Below, piece after piece: positions 1 to 13,835 of a stretch of DNA of 64,000 nucleotides. The DNA lies in the NCBI RefSeq assembly GCF_032062135.1, contig NC_092862.1:47589015-47653014 (forward strand), in the 5' to 3' direction. Every line of letters begins with the position of its first letter. Within the stretch, counting starts at the first letter, position 1. The DNA is from Pyxicephalus adspersus. Lineage: Eukaryota > Chordata > Amphibia > Anura > Pyxicephalidae. Under the pieces are notes generated by a model. The model had not been told where the DNA came from, did not search any database, and was given only the letters and a program-made list of their open reading frames with translations. Position numbers and translations under genes: made by a program.

Positions 1-215
1 CTTGGACAAAAATCTGACGTGTACTGAGGCCATCCAACATTCTTCATGGATCCGTCTTAGTGGACTCATAAAGGACAGAAGACGAACGACCTAAAAATCT
101 GAGGGGAGGAGAGCACAGTGGGGTGCCACTTACTCATTCTCCCCCCTCCCCTGTCAATAGAACAGAATGGCGCTGTATGTCATCTTTCGATCATTGGAAA
201 CGATTGTGGGAAAAC
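1..215 (+). mobile_element. MITE family B fragment, cut by the window start
   Basis: It contains ATCTGACGTGTACTG, GACGAACGACC, a C-rich CTCCCCCCTCCCCTGTC block and AGAACAGAATGGCGCTGTA, in the order shared with the copies at 5.19 kb and, inverted, at 49.2 kb. Confidence 0.65.
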
Positions 216-1704
216 CCTGGGTTACTTTCCCAGTGACATGTATATACACTTAAGGACTTGCAGACCATTATCTCAGCGAGACATCCGCTGGTCTTTCTAT
301 TGATACCTTTACATCCACCTTCATTGTTTGCTCTCCTGTGTAAATACCATCACATCTGTTTGAGCTTTTTAGATCTCCATTACCTGGACCCTCCTTCCTC
401 ATTTTCTGCATTGTGGGACACTACTTACAAAATAAACAGTCATTATCTCTCTTCCATGCCTGCTGAGAACTCAAGGGGAAACAAATGCATTAACAAGCAA
501 AAAAGGTGCTGCTGTTTTTTGTTTAAAGGGCTATTTGAAAACAGTTGGAGTCTGTGAACACCTGGCAAAGAACAAGAGTTCCGTCTAGTGAACAGGAAAT
601 GAGTGGGATTCAGAAACACTATCACTGGGCAGCCGGGAGCATCTCCTCCAGGCATCCATGGCTGATTTACCAAGAAAAATGACAAAGGATGTTTACTTTT
701 CCACTCCTCATATTTATGTCTTTCTGCTAACTGTTTAAGTTAGCTTAGAAAGTTATGTCAAGTAAGCCAACTTGTTTTACAGTGTTTGTATTCTACTTAA
801 TGCATGAAATCAATATCCATCTTTGCGGACAGAATCCAGAAAGGTCTTTGTAAGTGTCACATGTTATATGATCCTTTGGAATCATTTCCAAAGTAAAGCT
901 TTTTACAAACTGAATCATGGAAATAGAATTTAATTTGATTAAAGGCTCTTCCTGGATCAACAAAGATGTAAACTACATGTAAATAAACTTAGGAAATGGC
1001 ATAAAAAAACAAACATCCAATAAACAGAAGTTCTTGCAAAAGACTGGGTTACAGCAGGAAACACCATGGTAGGTTATATTGCGGTCAGCTACGAACATGA
1101 AACTCAGGCTACAGTTAGTATAGGATCACCATAAATTAACATAAAAAGAACTTTGTCCTGCCTGGTAAATGTTGACTTCTGCTGAAACTTACAGATAGAA
1201 ATGGCTAACAAATGTAACTCAGCATAGGAATGTACAGCAGTCATCCCTACAATGATCTAGTTTGTATATGCAGCTTAACTCAATTGTGTTACATATTACA
1301 CACCTGTACAGTGTAGTACTCTGTTGACACATTTTGCTTTCAAAAAGTAATGTAAAATCTGAAAATATTTTTAGCTTTATTTTATATTGACTTTTCAAAA
1401 ACAGTCAGTGACAATCAAAGACAATTTCAACCTCCTGCTTAAAAATAATAACAAAGCGAAATGAAGATAAAAAACCACAATGGAATGTTATATTAGCAAT
1501 ATTTGTTATCAACATTCAGTTAAATCAACAGCTACCCCTAGGCTATAGTGCCATTTCTTTGTCATAATTACAAGGTGTGAATCCAGACAAGACATATTCT
1601 TTTTTACTTAATTAGGATTCAAAATTTGTAAAGAATAACTCACAAAAACTAACAAAGAATAAATCATAGAATTTTCCACTTTTATAACACAATAACATTT
1701 GGAT

Positions 1705-1707
<3 letters not shown>
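216..1707. other. Intergenic, nothing recognised
   Basis: AT-rich sequence with only short unconserved frames. Confidence 0.6.

Positions 1708-1752
<45 letters not shown>
1708..1752. repeat. (TA)n microsatellite
   Basis: About 45 bp of pure AT dinucleotide. The IYIYIY reading frame over it is an artefact. Confidence 0.97.
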
Positions 1753-1757
<5 letters not shown>

Positions 1758-1910
1758 TCTATTATACATTATGCATAACAGATAAGTGTAACAGAACAGT
1801 GTCTCAAAAATTGCAACAGCCACAGCAGTTTTTACACTGTACAAATTGCATTATCATGAAGGAATACATTTAGAGCTAGAAATTGCAGCAAAAAGCATGA
1901 CACTATGGTT

Positions 1911-2309
1911 CTGATTTATTAAAACTCCCCAAGACTGGGGTGGATACACTTTCATGAGTGAGCCTGGGTGATCCATTAAACCTGGAATACATTTCCTAAA
2001 TACATTTTCCTTTAATTTGCTACTTGTCAGCAAATGTTTTCAGTCCTCGACCTGTTTCATTCCACAAATGCTTTATCACCCAGGTTCACCTATTAAAGCA
2101 ATGGTCGCCAACCTTTTCGGACCCGGCTACGGACCGCATATCTAGGGGAGCAGGATGTCGCTCAAAGAGGAAGGTCCTTCTCCTGACCCTGCTTGAGGGT
2201 GCACCGGCCAGAGCCGCGGACCACCAAAATTTTCTCCACAGGCCACCAGTTGACGATCGCTGCATAAAAGTAAATCTTCCCCAGTCTTGGAGAGCTTTAT
2301 TAAATCAGG
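1911..2309. mobile_element. Foldback MITE, family A copy 1, split by a nested hAT MITE
   Basis: The left arm begins CTGATTTATTAAA and the right arm ends TTTATTAAATCAGG; the arms are near-complementary across their length. Core phrases shared with the other copies include ATACACTTTCATGA, CAAATGTTTTCA and the GATCCA..AAACCTGGAAT block. The right arm is interrupted at about 2098 by a 164-bp hAT-type MITE and resumes at about 2271. Confidence 0.8.
2099..2262 (+). mobile_element. hAT-type MITE (family H), nested in family A copy 1
   Basis: It starts CAATGGTCGCCAACC and ends with the degenerate inverse (AGTTGACGATCGCTG). Flanking 8-mers TATTAAAG (2091-2098) and CATAAAAG (2263-2270) agree at 6 of 8 positions, as expected for an aged hAT target duplication. 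It is shorter than the 41.8 and 46.9 kb copies because of internal deletion. Confidence 0.78.
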
Positions 2310-5186
2310 TTCTATGTGCATGGTGTGATTATAAATGATAGAACACGTGGTCTACAGCAGATAAATTATTGATAAATTATTAAATTACAGCCTATTTATA
2401 GGTATAGGGTTTTAATGACTGTTGGCAGTGGATCTATGATCTAAACTTAAGAACATTCCTGTTAAATGTCAAAGATCTACTGCCTGGAATCCCAATTGCA
2501 GTGCCACTTTACCACAAAACAGCCAAGCCGTAAGTAACAGCCTCAGACCTACAGTCAGTAATCTTGTATGCTGGGCAAGGATATACTTGACAATGACAGA
2601 GATCAAAGTTGGGCAGTTGGGGGCTTTGATACATATATACAGTATGCATACATTTCTCATTAATATATATACATTCATACAAAAATGGATAGAGGGAGAG
2701 AATGTTAAGCCGTATAATATTACAGCTTCCAGTATACATAGTGAGAATTCAGAGTACTCAGCAATGGGTCAATGAACTTAAAGAATAATTATTGTGAATG
2801 TATTTCATAGTAATGGTGATCCAAAGGTTTGGTGGGGTATTTCTCCCTTGAAAAAGGTGGACTGTGTCCCACCAAAACCACGGCAGAAGGTAAGATCACC
2901 AATAAATGCAAAACATTTACAGTACCCCTGCTTTTTAAGTCATGTGGCCGCCCATTGACCCTTTGCTGAATACTTAGAACTTTCAGTGCAGTCAGGCTTG
3001 TAATCTTATAAAGTGTCTTATAAAGTACTAACCATGTATTTCTCTCTCTGTCTCTCTCTCTCTCTACGAGTGGGTTTATTTATTATATAACAAAATGCTT
3101 TCATTTGTAGATTTAACATATCGGAATCTTTAAGTACATGCATGTTTTGAATACACTATTATTTCCCCTTTAAATCCAACATATTCGGGAACCTAAAAGT
3201 GTCATGAGAAGTGACATTTCAATGTATAGGCGTCATCGAACTATATGTAGGATGCTCAAACAGGCTGAGGAACTAAAAACTTCCTACATTATAAATCCTT
3301 GTTTATAGTCTTCTTTCAGCACATCTGTATGAAGATTGCAGTTCAAAGCTTCCCATGACATCTGAACAAATGGCAAACAGTAGAACTGTTCAAAGCTGTC
3401 TGAAGACCATTATTATCCTGTGGTTCAAAGTGTTGGGACCTCTGAGATAATCTAAAAGGTCATCTAATGAGGTAATCATCTGCCATTATGGTACAAACCT
3501 AAACCAATCTCTAGAAAATGAAATAACTACAGAAAAACTTGAAGTAATGAACAACATTCCTGAGTAATTGGGTCAACAAAGAAAAAAAAATGTATTTATA
3601 TTAAATTGAAAACCCAGATGAAGTACATCTATGGGAGCTATTTAACCTACCAAAGAATTTTAGTTTTATCCGTCCAGTCCTGATAAATACACAGCCTTGC
3701 AAGACAGCACATGAAGGTCAGTGACTTTGCTATTCTTTATTCTAGTTAAAGCATCAATCAAGCCACTTACTTTGAGCCCAGGTGTTCCTAAACCAACCCT
3801 TAGCCTGTTACAAAACAGTTAAAGTAAAAGCAGCATAGGTATTTTTCTGTTATTTTGCTATATTCAGCATTCTTCTGCAAATGAACTGTTTAGCTGCTTG
3901 TACTGCTTTTTCCTTTTGCATTCAATTCCTGCAGTTCTTAGGCTGAGGTTGAATTCTGCTTCAGCAATGCTTGTATTTAAAAATGTAATAATTATTTACT
4001 AATCATTATATTGCTGATTTTTGCGTCTTTCAAATCTGCCCAGATTTCAGCTCTTTATGCATACATGGCTTCTTTAATATTTTGTGGATTTCAGCTTTAA
4101 GAAAGCATCAATGGTTATATCATTATAGGAGTATCTGAAAGAACTTTGTATAAATAACTGTAAATTAAAATCAATTTCTTTATAGACTGTAAACAATAAT
4201 TTACTTTTATAAGATCATTATCACATGGTTGTGTGTGGCGTACATTCAGCAATGAGCGTTCATATGTTTGTTCATTTTTCCACTGCAGAAAATATATTTT
4301 GTTTAGAAGGATAAACGGGTAAATAAGTGAAAAGAAAAATATATCTGAAAGACAAAAGAGAAACTGCAAAATATGTTGATGCCTTCCACGGAAAGTTAAT
4401 GAACAATCAACAATAAAACTTTGTTCCTGGATAGAATGTACAGAATGCCCCAGGGGTTAACCGGTTATGTCTCAGAGCTGCTAGCTGCGCTGTAGTATCC
4501 AAAATGCGGTTGGCTTATTCAGGACTCCAGGGGTCAATCATTAGTATGCTGTAGACGAGAGTGGAACAGGCTTGTGGGATCCTGAGCTATCATGCTTGTA
4601 GTACAAAGAGCTATACAGAAAGAATTATGGAACTAAGTTCTGAAGTTATGCGAGAGAAAGCAAATTAGAAACAAAACATGTATTATATCTTGGGTAAGCA
4701 GCCAAGACTTCACTATAGATGCATGAGCATTAGATATTAAGTACATTAACCAAGATTATTGGAACAATAGCTACAGCAAAGTGGCCCTGATAATTATATT
4801 TCTGGTGCATGAAGACATACTGGGAAGAAAATAATTACAGCATGACATAAAGACTATATAAGAAACATCTGCTTAGGGAATTCACTGTCATTTTTTGCGA
4901 CTTTTCATTTGGGTTTTTTTAGTAGCAATGCAAGGGGGGGCCTTTCGTTAACATTTACATTATCTACTATCCTTCTTTAAAAATAATTTATGTCAGGAAA
5001 TACCATAAAATTTCCCAAGAACTGAAAGAACAATATTATTTTAGTGATAAGTAAGCTTCTAATTAAAAAGTATCTAAACCCAAGAACAAAAATGTTATGT
5101 ATTGCAGCTCACAGTCCTTAAAGCCGAATGCCCCACTAAAAATAATAATTCTAGGTATTGAATTAGGCTGCATATATAGATAATCA
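2310..5186. other. Intergenic, nothing recognised except a CT repeat
   Basis: No coding-like frame. A GC-richer patch at about 4440-4600 (around GCCCCAGGGGTTAACCGG) may be an old repeat but was not matched to others here. Confidence 0.55.
3041..3065. repeat. (CT)n microsatellite
   Basis: TCTC repeats with one G interruption. Confidence 0.9.
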
Positions 5187-5420
5187 TCGCTCTAAGACGA
5201 ACTGGTATACTCATCTTAGGAAAGAATCTGACGTGTATAGCGGTCGCCCGACATCATTTATCAGTTTGCCACAGCAGATCAACGAACGACAATCAGGAAT
5301 GACCACTATGCATGTATGTCAATGGATTACTGTACAGCAGGGTACCACTAACTTGTCCTCCACCACCCCGCTCCTCCTCTCCATGGAACAGAACTGGGTC
5401 TACCTCCATCACCATCAGTC
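5187..5420 (+). mobile_element. MITE family B copy
   Basis: It carries the same ordered blocks as the window-start copy: AATCTGACGTGTATAGCGG, TCAACGAACGACAATC, the CTCCTCTCCATGGAACAGAA block. Short reading frames across it derive from the repeat. Confidence 0.65.
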
Positions 5421-5854
5421 TAAATTTTTACATGTGTTCATAGCCTTAAACCTATTTTTTGGCCCACTGCTGGGACCATCTTTGCTGGGTCCCAGCACTC
5501 ACTTTCTCAACAGCTTTTTATGCTGTCTTCACTGATTCTATGCATGCGTAAAAGAATGGTATTGTTCACTATTACTCCAAATTGAAATATCATGAGAGTA
5601 GCATGTGTGGTTGTTAATCATGGGCTCCGATGACATACCCTGCCCAGCAGGGAACTACCTTTTGGCCCGATTCGGAGTGAAAAGCCCCAGGAAAAGATTA
5701 AAATAAAATATCTTTACTCATATCAGATTTTTTTTTCATCTTTTGTAATTTAAATTAGATGTGGCAAAAGTGTTGAAGCAGGAGCATTTCTGGTTTTAGT
5801 TAGGTCCACTTTAAATTTGAAGGTAAAGTTGAAGTTAGCCTACATATACACATC
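5421..5854. other. Intergenic with one small hairpin
   Basis: A perfect 10-bp stem lies at 5468-5477/5488-5497 (TGCTGGGACC and its inverse). It may be part of a degraded element. Confidence 0.5.
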
Positions 5855-6015
5855 AATGATTGAATTCTAGCATGTACACAGCCGTCCCCGATGTCATTTA
5901 CCAGTTTGTCCTGGCAGATTAATGGGCAACCAAGAGGGAACAAGCACTGTACTTTCCTATGTAGGACATTACAGCAGAGTATCACTTGTTATCTGCCCCC
6001 ACCTCCCTGTTGTGT
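5855..6015 (+). mobile_element. MITE family B fragment
   Basis: It carries CAGCCGTCCCCGATGTCATT, CAGATTAATGGGCAACC and the C-rich block CCCCCACCTCCC, in family order but more diverged. It lies about 440 bp after the preceding copy, in the same orientation. Confidence 0.5.
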
Positions 6016-8747
6016 ATATAGCCTAATACATTTCCTTTCTTAGGAGACAATGTTCACTCACCATAGTGTATCCATGACGGGACAGGTATTTTATCAAAAC
6101 AACAAAATGTTTTAATTGATGTGTTTAACAGGCTAAATGAGAATAAATATGAAGTTTTCTTGCTCTTCATGAACATCTATTTCTCAATGCTTACTGAATA
6201 ATAATCTCATACCGACCAGACATTTCCATGTGATGAATAGGTGAGCTGATGTATGGAGGTGCATTCATGTGTACAGGTAAACCGATTGCTGGGTGTCTCT
6301 GCTTTTTGCAGCAAGGATTTTTTTTTGGACTGGTTAAAAAATATGTCCAACTACTACTGTTCCCTGTTGTTATTAGCAGCAGTATTTGGTGACTTATTTC
6401 TATTCATTATAATCTGCAGGCTTCTGTGTGGATGTGTGTGCACCTAATTTCAAATAACATGATGATCAGCACCTCGGGTAAAAATGCATAAAAGGCATGA
6501 AATTAGTTATATCATAAACAGATAGCTTTACTGTGTATTATGGAGGATTATGAAGCTAGCAATAAAATATAATTTGTAGCATATATATTTGTAATGTATA
6601 CTGACTTAGATTTACAAATCCACACCTGGGAATCCAAACACTTAGCATGAGGCTACCAATTATGTTTTCTTCATTGAATACAGCCAAAAGATGCAGCTGC
6701 TGAATGATTACCTAAATGTAGACATGTACACTCAACAAAACCAATCCTGACTTTTCCTTCTACTTAATTCACTGCCTTCCAGCTGGCTTTTCAGACAGCC
6801 TGGAAATACATGCAGGTTTATATTGTGAATTATCTCATCAAAATATTTTCTGCAAGACTAAACAGTTTTAGTGCACCTGAAAATGTTGACCACAAGTATT
6901 CTTTCCACATTCCAATCTGGTCAAGTTATAGGCACACATTTGAGCATATACCATTAGGTTGTGTGCAGGATTTTATTGAAAAATCTTCATATAGTATATA
7001 AATTTGGGCTTGCATATAGGTATAGCCCAAGTTATTATATTTAAAAGGTTTACCAGAACTGAAAAACAGCTACAAAAAAATACTTAAAACAGAATTTTTG
7101 CTTGTGACAGTTATGGTTTGTACCTTTTACTGGCAGAAATTCTAACTGTAATAACTGCATAAATATTGAGAAATGATAACCCTATTAATCCATAAAATAT
7201 ATACTGAGAGTTAATATTTGAATAATAATAAATTAAAATTGAACTATGATCAAAAGTTAAAAATGCATCCTACTGGGATGGTTATAAAGAATGACAGAGG
7301 TGTTAAATACATGCTTGGAGAAAATAGTGTTTCCAGGTCCCTGTAGTGCTAGTGACACTGACAAAAGCACAGACCACCAAGAATATTCTTTCTGGAACCC
7401 GTGCAGGGAAATGTCTTTCCTTTCAAAGTTTGTATTTGATTGGTGGCTTAAAGAAATTTCTTGGGACAATATATATATTTAATATTTACCAGGCATGAAT
7501 GAAATTAATAAACTTACTAACGATACTTTTTTTTGCTTTCAATGACTGACAAAATAGGTTAGCTGTATCATTAGTCATATTGTGCAGGCTTTGAGGGCAA
7601 AGGGAGTACATCATTTGATGTTTCACATAACAATAAGCTTATTCATGAATTGTCTAGACAGCTTCAAACAAAAGGGAACTACTGGCAAACAGCTGCAAAT
7701 CCCTCACAATTCTTTGTATCCCTGGTTGGTCTCTTGTATTCTGCTGAACTCTGCTATCTGTGTGAACATCTGAAGTCACTAAACCCCGACAAGCTTCACT
7801 TGGAATTCTGAGAATCCTTTCCTGTGGCTTTACAGGTGACAGGACAAAAGCTAAGCGCTTAGCTACTCCATATTGGGAAATGAAAGTTAAACAATGTTCA
7901 TGTGAATCTTGCACCAGATTCAAGGAATGTTTGGATTTAAAATATAACTAAAGGCAGAACTTTTTTATTTTTGATTTCAAGTTGGTGGTGATGATGGGGG
8001 TGTTTAAACCTCAAATTAAGTTTTATATCAACGCTATTGTTCCTGTTATAGATTCACTCTGTCTAATTGTCCTGACCTCCAATGTCACCAGAAATAAAGG
8101 TAAGGCTAAATCCAAAATTTTCAGTTGCCACCAGTATAGGCAAACAGGGGAATTATCCAACTCTCAGATTTACTTCACATTGGAAAGACATAATCTGAAA
8201 GTGAAGAAATGAAGGAAAATCTCTTTAATGAAACACACATAGAAAAAAACAACATGAAAAGCGGTTTTAACCTTCTTCTACACTATCCAAAGTTTTGGCT
8301 TAAGATATAATAAAGGATTTTTTTAAATGGAGGTTCATTGATTATAGCTTTGTTCATTATGAGTGAAATAACTCATAATGAACCAGCAGCTATTACTTTA
8401 TTAAAGTTATATTAGATGAATTGTGAAAATAATTATCAAAACGCATTGCTTTTGGATTTCATTTATGCTGATTAAAGAGTTTGGAGTGATCATGTAACAG
8501 TCTTTTTGGCCCTGTTACAACATGTCAGACATAGCCACAGCTTTTGTAAATAGCCAAATTTGCTAAGTGCTCAGGAAAATGCATAGATCTCAATAAGCCC
8601 ATATTGTAGATAATAAAGGGTTGCAAAAAATGTAAAAAGAAGCATAAAAAACAGTCTAATAATTGTGCAATACTAAATAACTGATGCACAAAAAAATCCG
8701 TTAATAGTCTTTTTATATAGAAACTGACATACAGTTTTAAGAGCCAG
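6016..8747. other. Intergenic, nothing recognised
   Basis: Short frames only. A hydrophobic 64-codon frame at 6253-6447 has no family resemblance or splice context. Confidence 0.55.
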
Positions 8748-8951
8748 TGGGTCTGATTTATTAAAGCTCTCCAAGGTTGGAAGACTATCATGGGAGATCC
8801 AGCAAACCTGAAATGGATCTGGTCCAGGATTTAAAACAAGCATTTGCCAAATAATAGCAAAATAAATCCATTTAAGGTTTGTTGGATTACCTAGGCTCAC
8901 TCATGAAAGTATATCTTCTGCAGTCTTAAAGAGCTTTAATAAATCAGGCCC
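8748..8951. mobile_element. Foldback MITE, family A copy 2
   Basis: The arms start GTCTGATTTATTAAAGCTCT and end AGAGCTTTAATAAATCAGG. The centre keeps the CCAGCAAACCTG / GTTTGTTGGATTACCTAGG complementary pair. The copy is complete but diverged. Confidence 0.82.
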
Positions 8952-11900
8952 TGCATTTGGATTTTTACCCTTGATGCCCTATATGTGAACTAGGTACTTT
9001 AGATTATTAACTAGGATATCATTTAAATCATTTATAGGAGTTATCTGACATTACAATTCAACCTGTGCTTACATAAAATTTGCTAAACTAATTGCACTTG
9101 TAATGTTCCCAATTACCATGTGAACCTCAAAACTGCTGAAGAACATCTATACCATCCTTGAAGCTGAACTGTAATCTGCTACTAACTGCATTGTTTAATT
9201 GTTGAGAGTTTAATGAATTATTATAATGAATGGTAGGATGTGATGGTCTAGAGATCGACCACATTTTAACCACTGCCCTTAAAATATCAAATGTCATATT
9301 CCGATGTTTGTCCCTTATTGCTCACAGCAGTATATTGTTTAAAATAAACTCAGGTTCAATATGAAGAGTCCGCAACACGAAAATGAAGGCCTTATACGTT
9401 TTGCATGCCAAAATCAAAGGACACAAAAAGCCCAATTAAATAGGATAAAACCAAGGGCTATAAATCTGGTAAAGAATAATAAAAAATTAGATTTAGAAAT
9501 CAATAGAAACTAAGTTATTCTGGTTTACCAAAGACAAATATTATAATTTGTAATGTAGTAATATACTTAAATAGAAAAATGAAAACTTTCATTATTGAAT
9601 GTAGGGCTGAAAATGTATAGAAGGCCACACCCAATTTATAAAAAAAAAGGAATGGCACATTGGTAATGTAGAATGTAATTGAAAATATAACATACAAGGT
9701 ACTGGAGAAATGGCCAGAAAACATACATAACTTTAAAATTATGAAAGGTAGAGTTTAATAAATATAGAGCAAGCTGGGACCTAGCTCAATTTAGATTCTT
9801 AACTTGGCCAAAGGCCGCAATAAGTAAATGGGAGATTATGAGTCCCAGACGTCACCAGTTTTATTGGCCTGACTTAGCTTTCATGTTATTACTCGCTGTT
9901 CATAATTTTAATAATAACTTGGATGTGATATATGACTTTGTTACTGAAATTGACCTACTTGATGACCGGTATCAATGTTAATGGATGAGTAAAAAGGACA
10001 TCTGTGAATCCACCCAACTATGCATCCCACTATCTCAACATAGGGATCTGCAAAAGGAAAAGTTCTAAAAAAAAACCTACAGTTTACAGAGCTGTCCCTT
10101 CTCATTAAAACTACAGAGGATTGTTCTGTTGCTGATGGTGTCACAGCATGGCTGCTGGAATGCATAAAGGAGAGCAGCTGTTTAGTTATGGTACACAATG
10201 AGGATAGACAAGAACAAAGATGCTTCCCAAGTGTGAAAGCAAACAGCAACATGCAGTCAACAAATTCATGGATTATCGTATTCCACTTTCACTAGTTATC
10301 TAGCCATTCACAGGGAAGAGAATGAAGCAGCCATGACAGTGATTGGTAATGCTGTCCTCACAATCACACATAGAGGTTTTCACTCACAAATAACTGTACT
10401 TTTTCACACTGGCTTCTTCAGGGTTTTAGATTCCTCCATAGATCACCTCACAGTGACCTGTCTAGTTAGACATTCTTGTAGAGCAATAAAAGATAAGGAA
10501 GACTAGTTTATAATAGCTATAGAGGATTATAAATGGATCACCCAGGTTCAGCCATGATAGTCTATCCTCTCCAGTCTCAGAGAACTTAATAAATCAGACT
10601 CTGCATGCTCAAAGCAACTATTAGACAGGCAGATCCTATTGGCATTGCGTGTATTTCTCTGATTCATTTAGAGATAATGCTGTGCTCTGGAGATTTAAAG
10701 TAAGAGTGATAAGTCCACCATGTCAGGATAACGATCTCCAGACAGCATATATGATCTCCAACTTTGAAGCATCCCCCAGTCGTAGGTGGAATTCACAGAC
10801 AAAGACCAGTTTAAAGCCTTTGGAAAATCTCTTGTTTCAAAGGTGCCCTTCCCCCTTTATGAAGACGGGTACATGTGCTATAAAGGCAGCCATAATTGAC
10901 CTAATGTCTGAAGTGCAACTCAATAGAATCTCATTAATGACAAATAAAAGGTTTAAAAATTAAGAAAGATGTTAAAGGTGTAATATTTTTTTTAGTATGA
11001 GCTTTCTAAAAAATCCTCCCAAATGTCACATTGGTTTCAAAAAAAGGTTGCATGGTCTCAAAAAATCTGCACAGCTATGACTGGCCCGTGATTTGACTTT
11101 ATTGCTATATATATACAACTACTGACATCTTTCAGGATTCACATACTGTCAACATTCTAAAGAAAACACATTTTACGCCTAAACTAATATGAGCAGTGGA
11201 AGTCAATAGATATAGGCACTTTCTTCACTTGCAAAAGAAGACAACGATATCTATAGACATGGGACGATGATCTCTAGATCTGCATAATTTTGGCTGGGAA
11301 AACTGTCCCTAATTCTATGGGTAGCAGCAAACACAGGGGCACAATGAGTGACTCATGGGCATTCTGTGGAACAATCGCGCTCTGTAAAGCACAATCATTA
11401 TACTCAGTTGATGTGTTTATGTATTAAGCAGACACCCAGGAACTGAGGATATCCCAAAAGAAGTATAATGATTCTCCAGAAAATAAACATTCTAAATGAT
11501 ATATTCACATACTTGTGATTTAACAATCTGTTATTAAAACAAACAAAGACAGAATGCATATATGCTTTACCTAAAATGGGATGTACAACCATATTAGCAG
11601 AGCTTTTTTATTCTTACACTAATGGGCACATTGCTTCTTTTAATTCCTGTCCTATCAATGGCTCCCATGCAGTAAAAAAAATCAAGAGAAAATCTAAAGA
11701 GCAAACCCACAGTAGTAAAAGTAATAAAACATTTTTGGTAGAATGGGAATTACAACCTTTGTCAGGTATTAATGCAATTTGCATTGATTTACCCTCATGT
11801 TCTATAAAGGTGACCGGTGTCAAAAAGAAAACAGTTCTAAATGACATAGACAACTATAAAGACCAATTGTTACAGACTCCATAAAAAAAAATAATAAAAA

Positions 11901-12699
11901 GTTGACTATTGAAAATGACCAATATGAAAGTTTGTAGCTGCCCATAAAGACAGTATAAAAGCAATCACATGGAATGTACTGTGAAAGGCAGAGATTGCCC
12001 TAGCCACGAGAAGGACAAGTGGAGCGGATTCAGCACTAAATGTGACCCCTGTTACTTGGAAAGAAGTGTTTTTCCATCTGGAGTCAATTTTCACCAACAT
12101 CTGCTGAAAGGGGGAAATGATATAGTCCTGTAAAAAGTTGACACAAGCTACCACAAGGTGATGAACGCTTGACTGCTTTTACTTAAGGGACATCCTAATA
12201 AACCTTGTAAAGTGCTACTGGACCATTAACTTAGGGCATTCTACCAGGAAGGAGTATCCAGGACCAACAGATTTACAGAGGCATTCAAGAAATGCACACA
12301 CCTCCCCCAAACATTAAATAAAGCCTAAGGGCATCCTTTTAAGAGTCATCTCCCATTGAGAACAAAGAAAAGCTAATCCACAGCTGGATTTCATTAGTGA
12401 TAAGAGAAAACAGAAGTTTCTTTTATACATCATGATGGTTTATATAAAGTCAATTACTTGATGAGTTATAAATGTCTGTATTTCAAAGCCATCTACACAC
12501 TATAGTAAGTGTTATATGGAGTGGGTGATCATTTGGACAGGATTATGGTTTAAACCATATGGAAGTATTACAAATCAGAAGCCCATAACATGTATGAAAT
12601 GACTTGGAGAAAAGTAAGATTAGTTAAATTGCTATTTCAGGTCTAACTAAAAACAAAACTTTTCCTAAATTAGGAAAGGTTAGTGCAGGTAGAATCTAT
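8952..12699. other. Intergenic apart from family A copy 3
   Basis: No supported gene. Frames of about 100 codons at 9941-10252, 10649-10963 and 11576-11884 lack any motif I know. Confidence 0.55.
10533..10601. mobile_element. Foldback MITE, family A copy 3, right arm only
   Basis: It begins at GGATCACCCAGGTTCA and ends at TTAATAAATCAGA, matching the right half of the family. The left arm is missing. Confidence 0.65.
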
Positions 12700-12878
12700 G
12701 ACCTTATTTTATTAAAGCTTTCCAAGGCTGGCGAGGAAATAGATTTCCTAAAAATCATTTGCAATTTTAGGCAAATATTTTCAATCCTGGACCAGATCCA
12801 TCCCATGTTTGTTGGATCACCTAGCTTCACTTTGGAAAGTGAATCCTATCCAGCCTTGTACAACTTTAATAAATCGTG
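12700..12878. mobile_element. Foldback MITE, family A copy 4
   Basis: The left arm has TTTATTAAAGCTTTCCAAGG and the right arm CAGCCTTGTACAACTTTAAT. The middle carries CAATCCTGGACCAGATCC. A small deletion in the left arm removes the usual ACACTTTCAT block. Confidence 0.78.
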
Positions 12879-13835
12879 TTGTGTCGAAAGTGATGGGAAA
12901 ATCAGAACAGGAATAGATACATTTTTCCAGTTGGAAAGATTTGTCTTTACTTTCTGTTGATTCTACAGGGCATAAGCCTGCCATGCTTTACTGAAATGAA
13001 AAATGTCCTCAGTTATACTTTAAATGATCCATACTTTTGTGTGAGGTGTCAAACTTTAATTTAAAAAAATGAAAATACCTGGGTTGTGTAATGTTTAAAA
13101 TATATACCAATGCAAAACTCTGGTTTTGACTTTTGGAGAAAGTATACAAGGGTAAGATCCCCTGTTGTGTTTTATTGCTGTCTTTGTCCTTTGCTCTGGA
13201 AATTCACCTTCTACAAATGCCCTGAAGGCTAGAAAGTGATGGAAATGCCACAATTTTACAATTGCTTTCAAAGAAAAGGTTAGGGAAATTCTTCCAACGG
13301 TACAGTTTAGGTGTACAGTACGTAATGCTAGAAAAGGATATGAAAGACCACGGACACATTGAAGATGGAGACTAGGGAAATGCCATAGGTTTGGTTGGAA
13401 ACATAATGCAGAAAAAAGTGAGAGAATTTGGACATGAGGCAGAACAAAAATCATGGTAGATTCTGATTGGTTGCTATTGATTGCTGCACTTAAGATTTAG
13501 AACTTGAATGTAAGAACAATTTTTAAAGTTGCAAAGGTTCACAGCAATGGGATGTAGATGTCTTTGTCTTAATTGGACTAATGATGAATAGGAATAGAGA
13601 AGGGGGGGCAAATAAGGAATAGAAAGTGAAGGAGATAAAAGATAAAAGACAAAAGAAGGTAGCAGGAACAGGACATACCAGAACAAACTAAAAACTAGTG
13701 GAATCATCCCAATGTGCACACAACATGATGACAGTTGTCTAGATTAGACCTATACATGACTTTCCTGACTGATGAAAGTAGCTGTTAACAATCAAACCTT
13801 TGATGATCATCCCTAGCTGCAGACACCTTGTAGCA
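12879..13835. other. Intergenic, nothing recognised
   Basis: A minus-strand frame of 119 codons (13095-13454) has no recognisable domain and is probably chance. Confidence 0.5.

Noticed and set aside
13095..13454. 119-codon minus-strand frame
   Set aside because: Composition is not protein-like, and no motif or splice context was seen.
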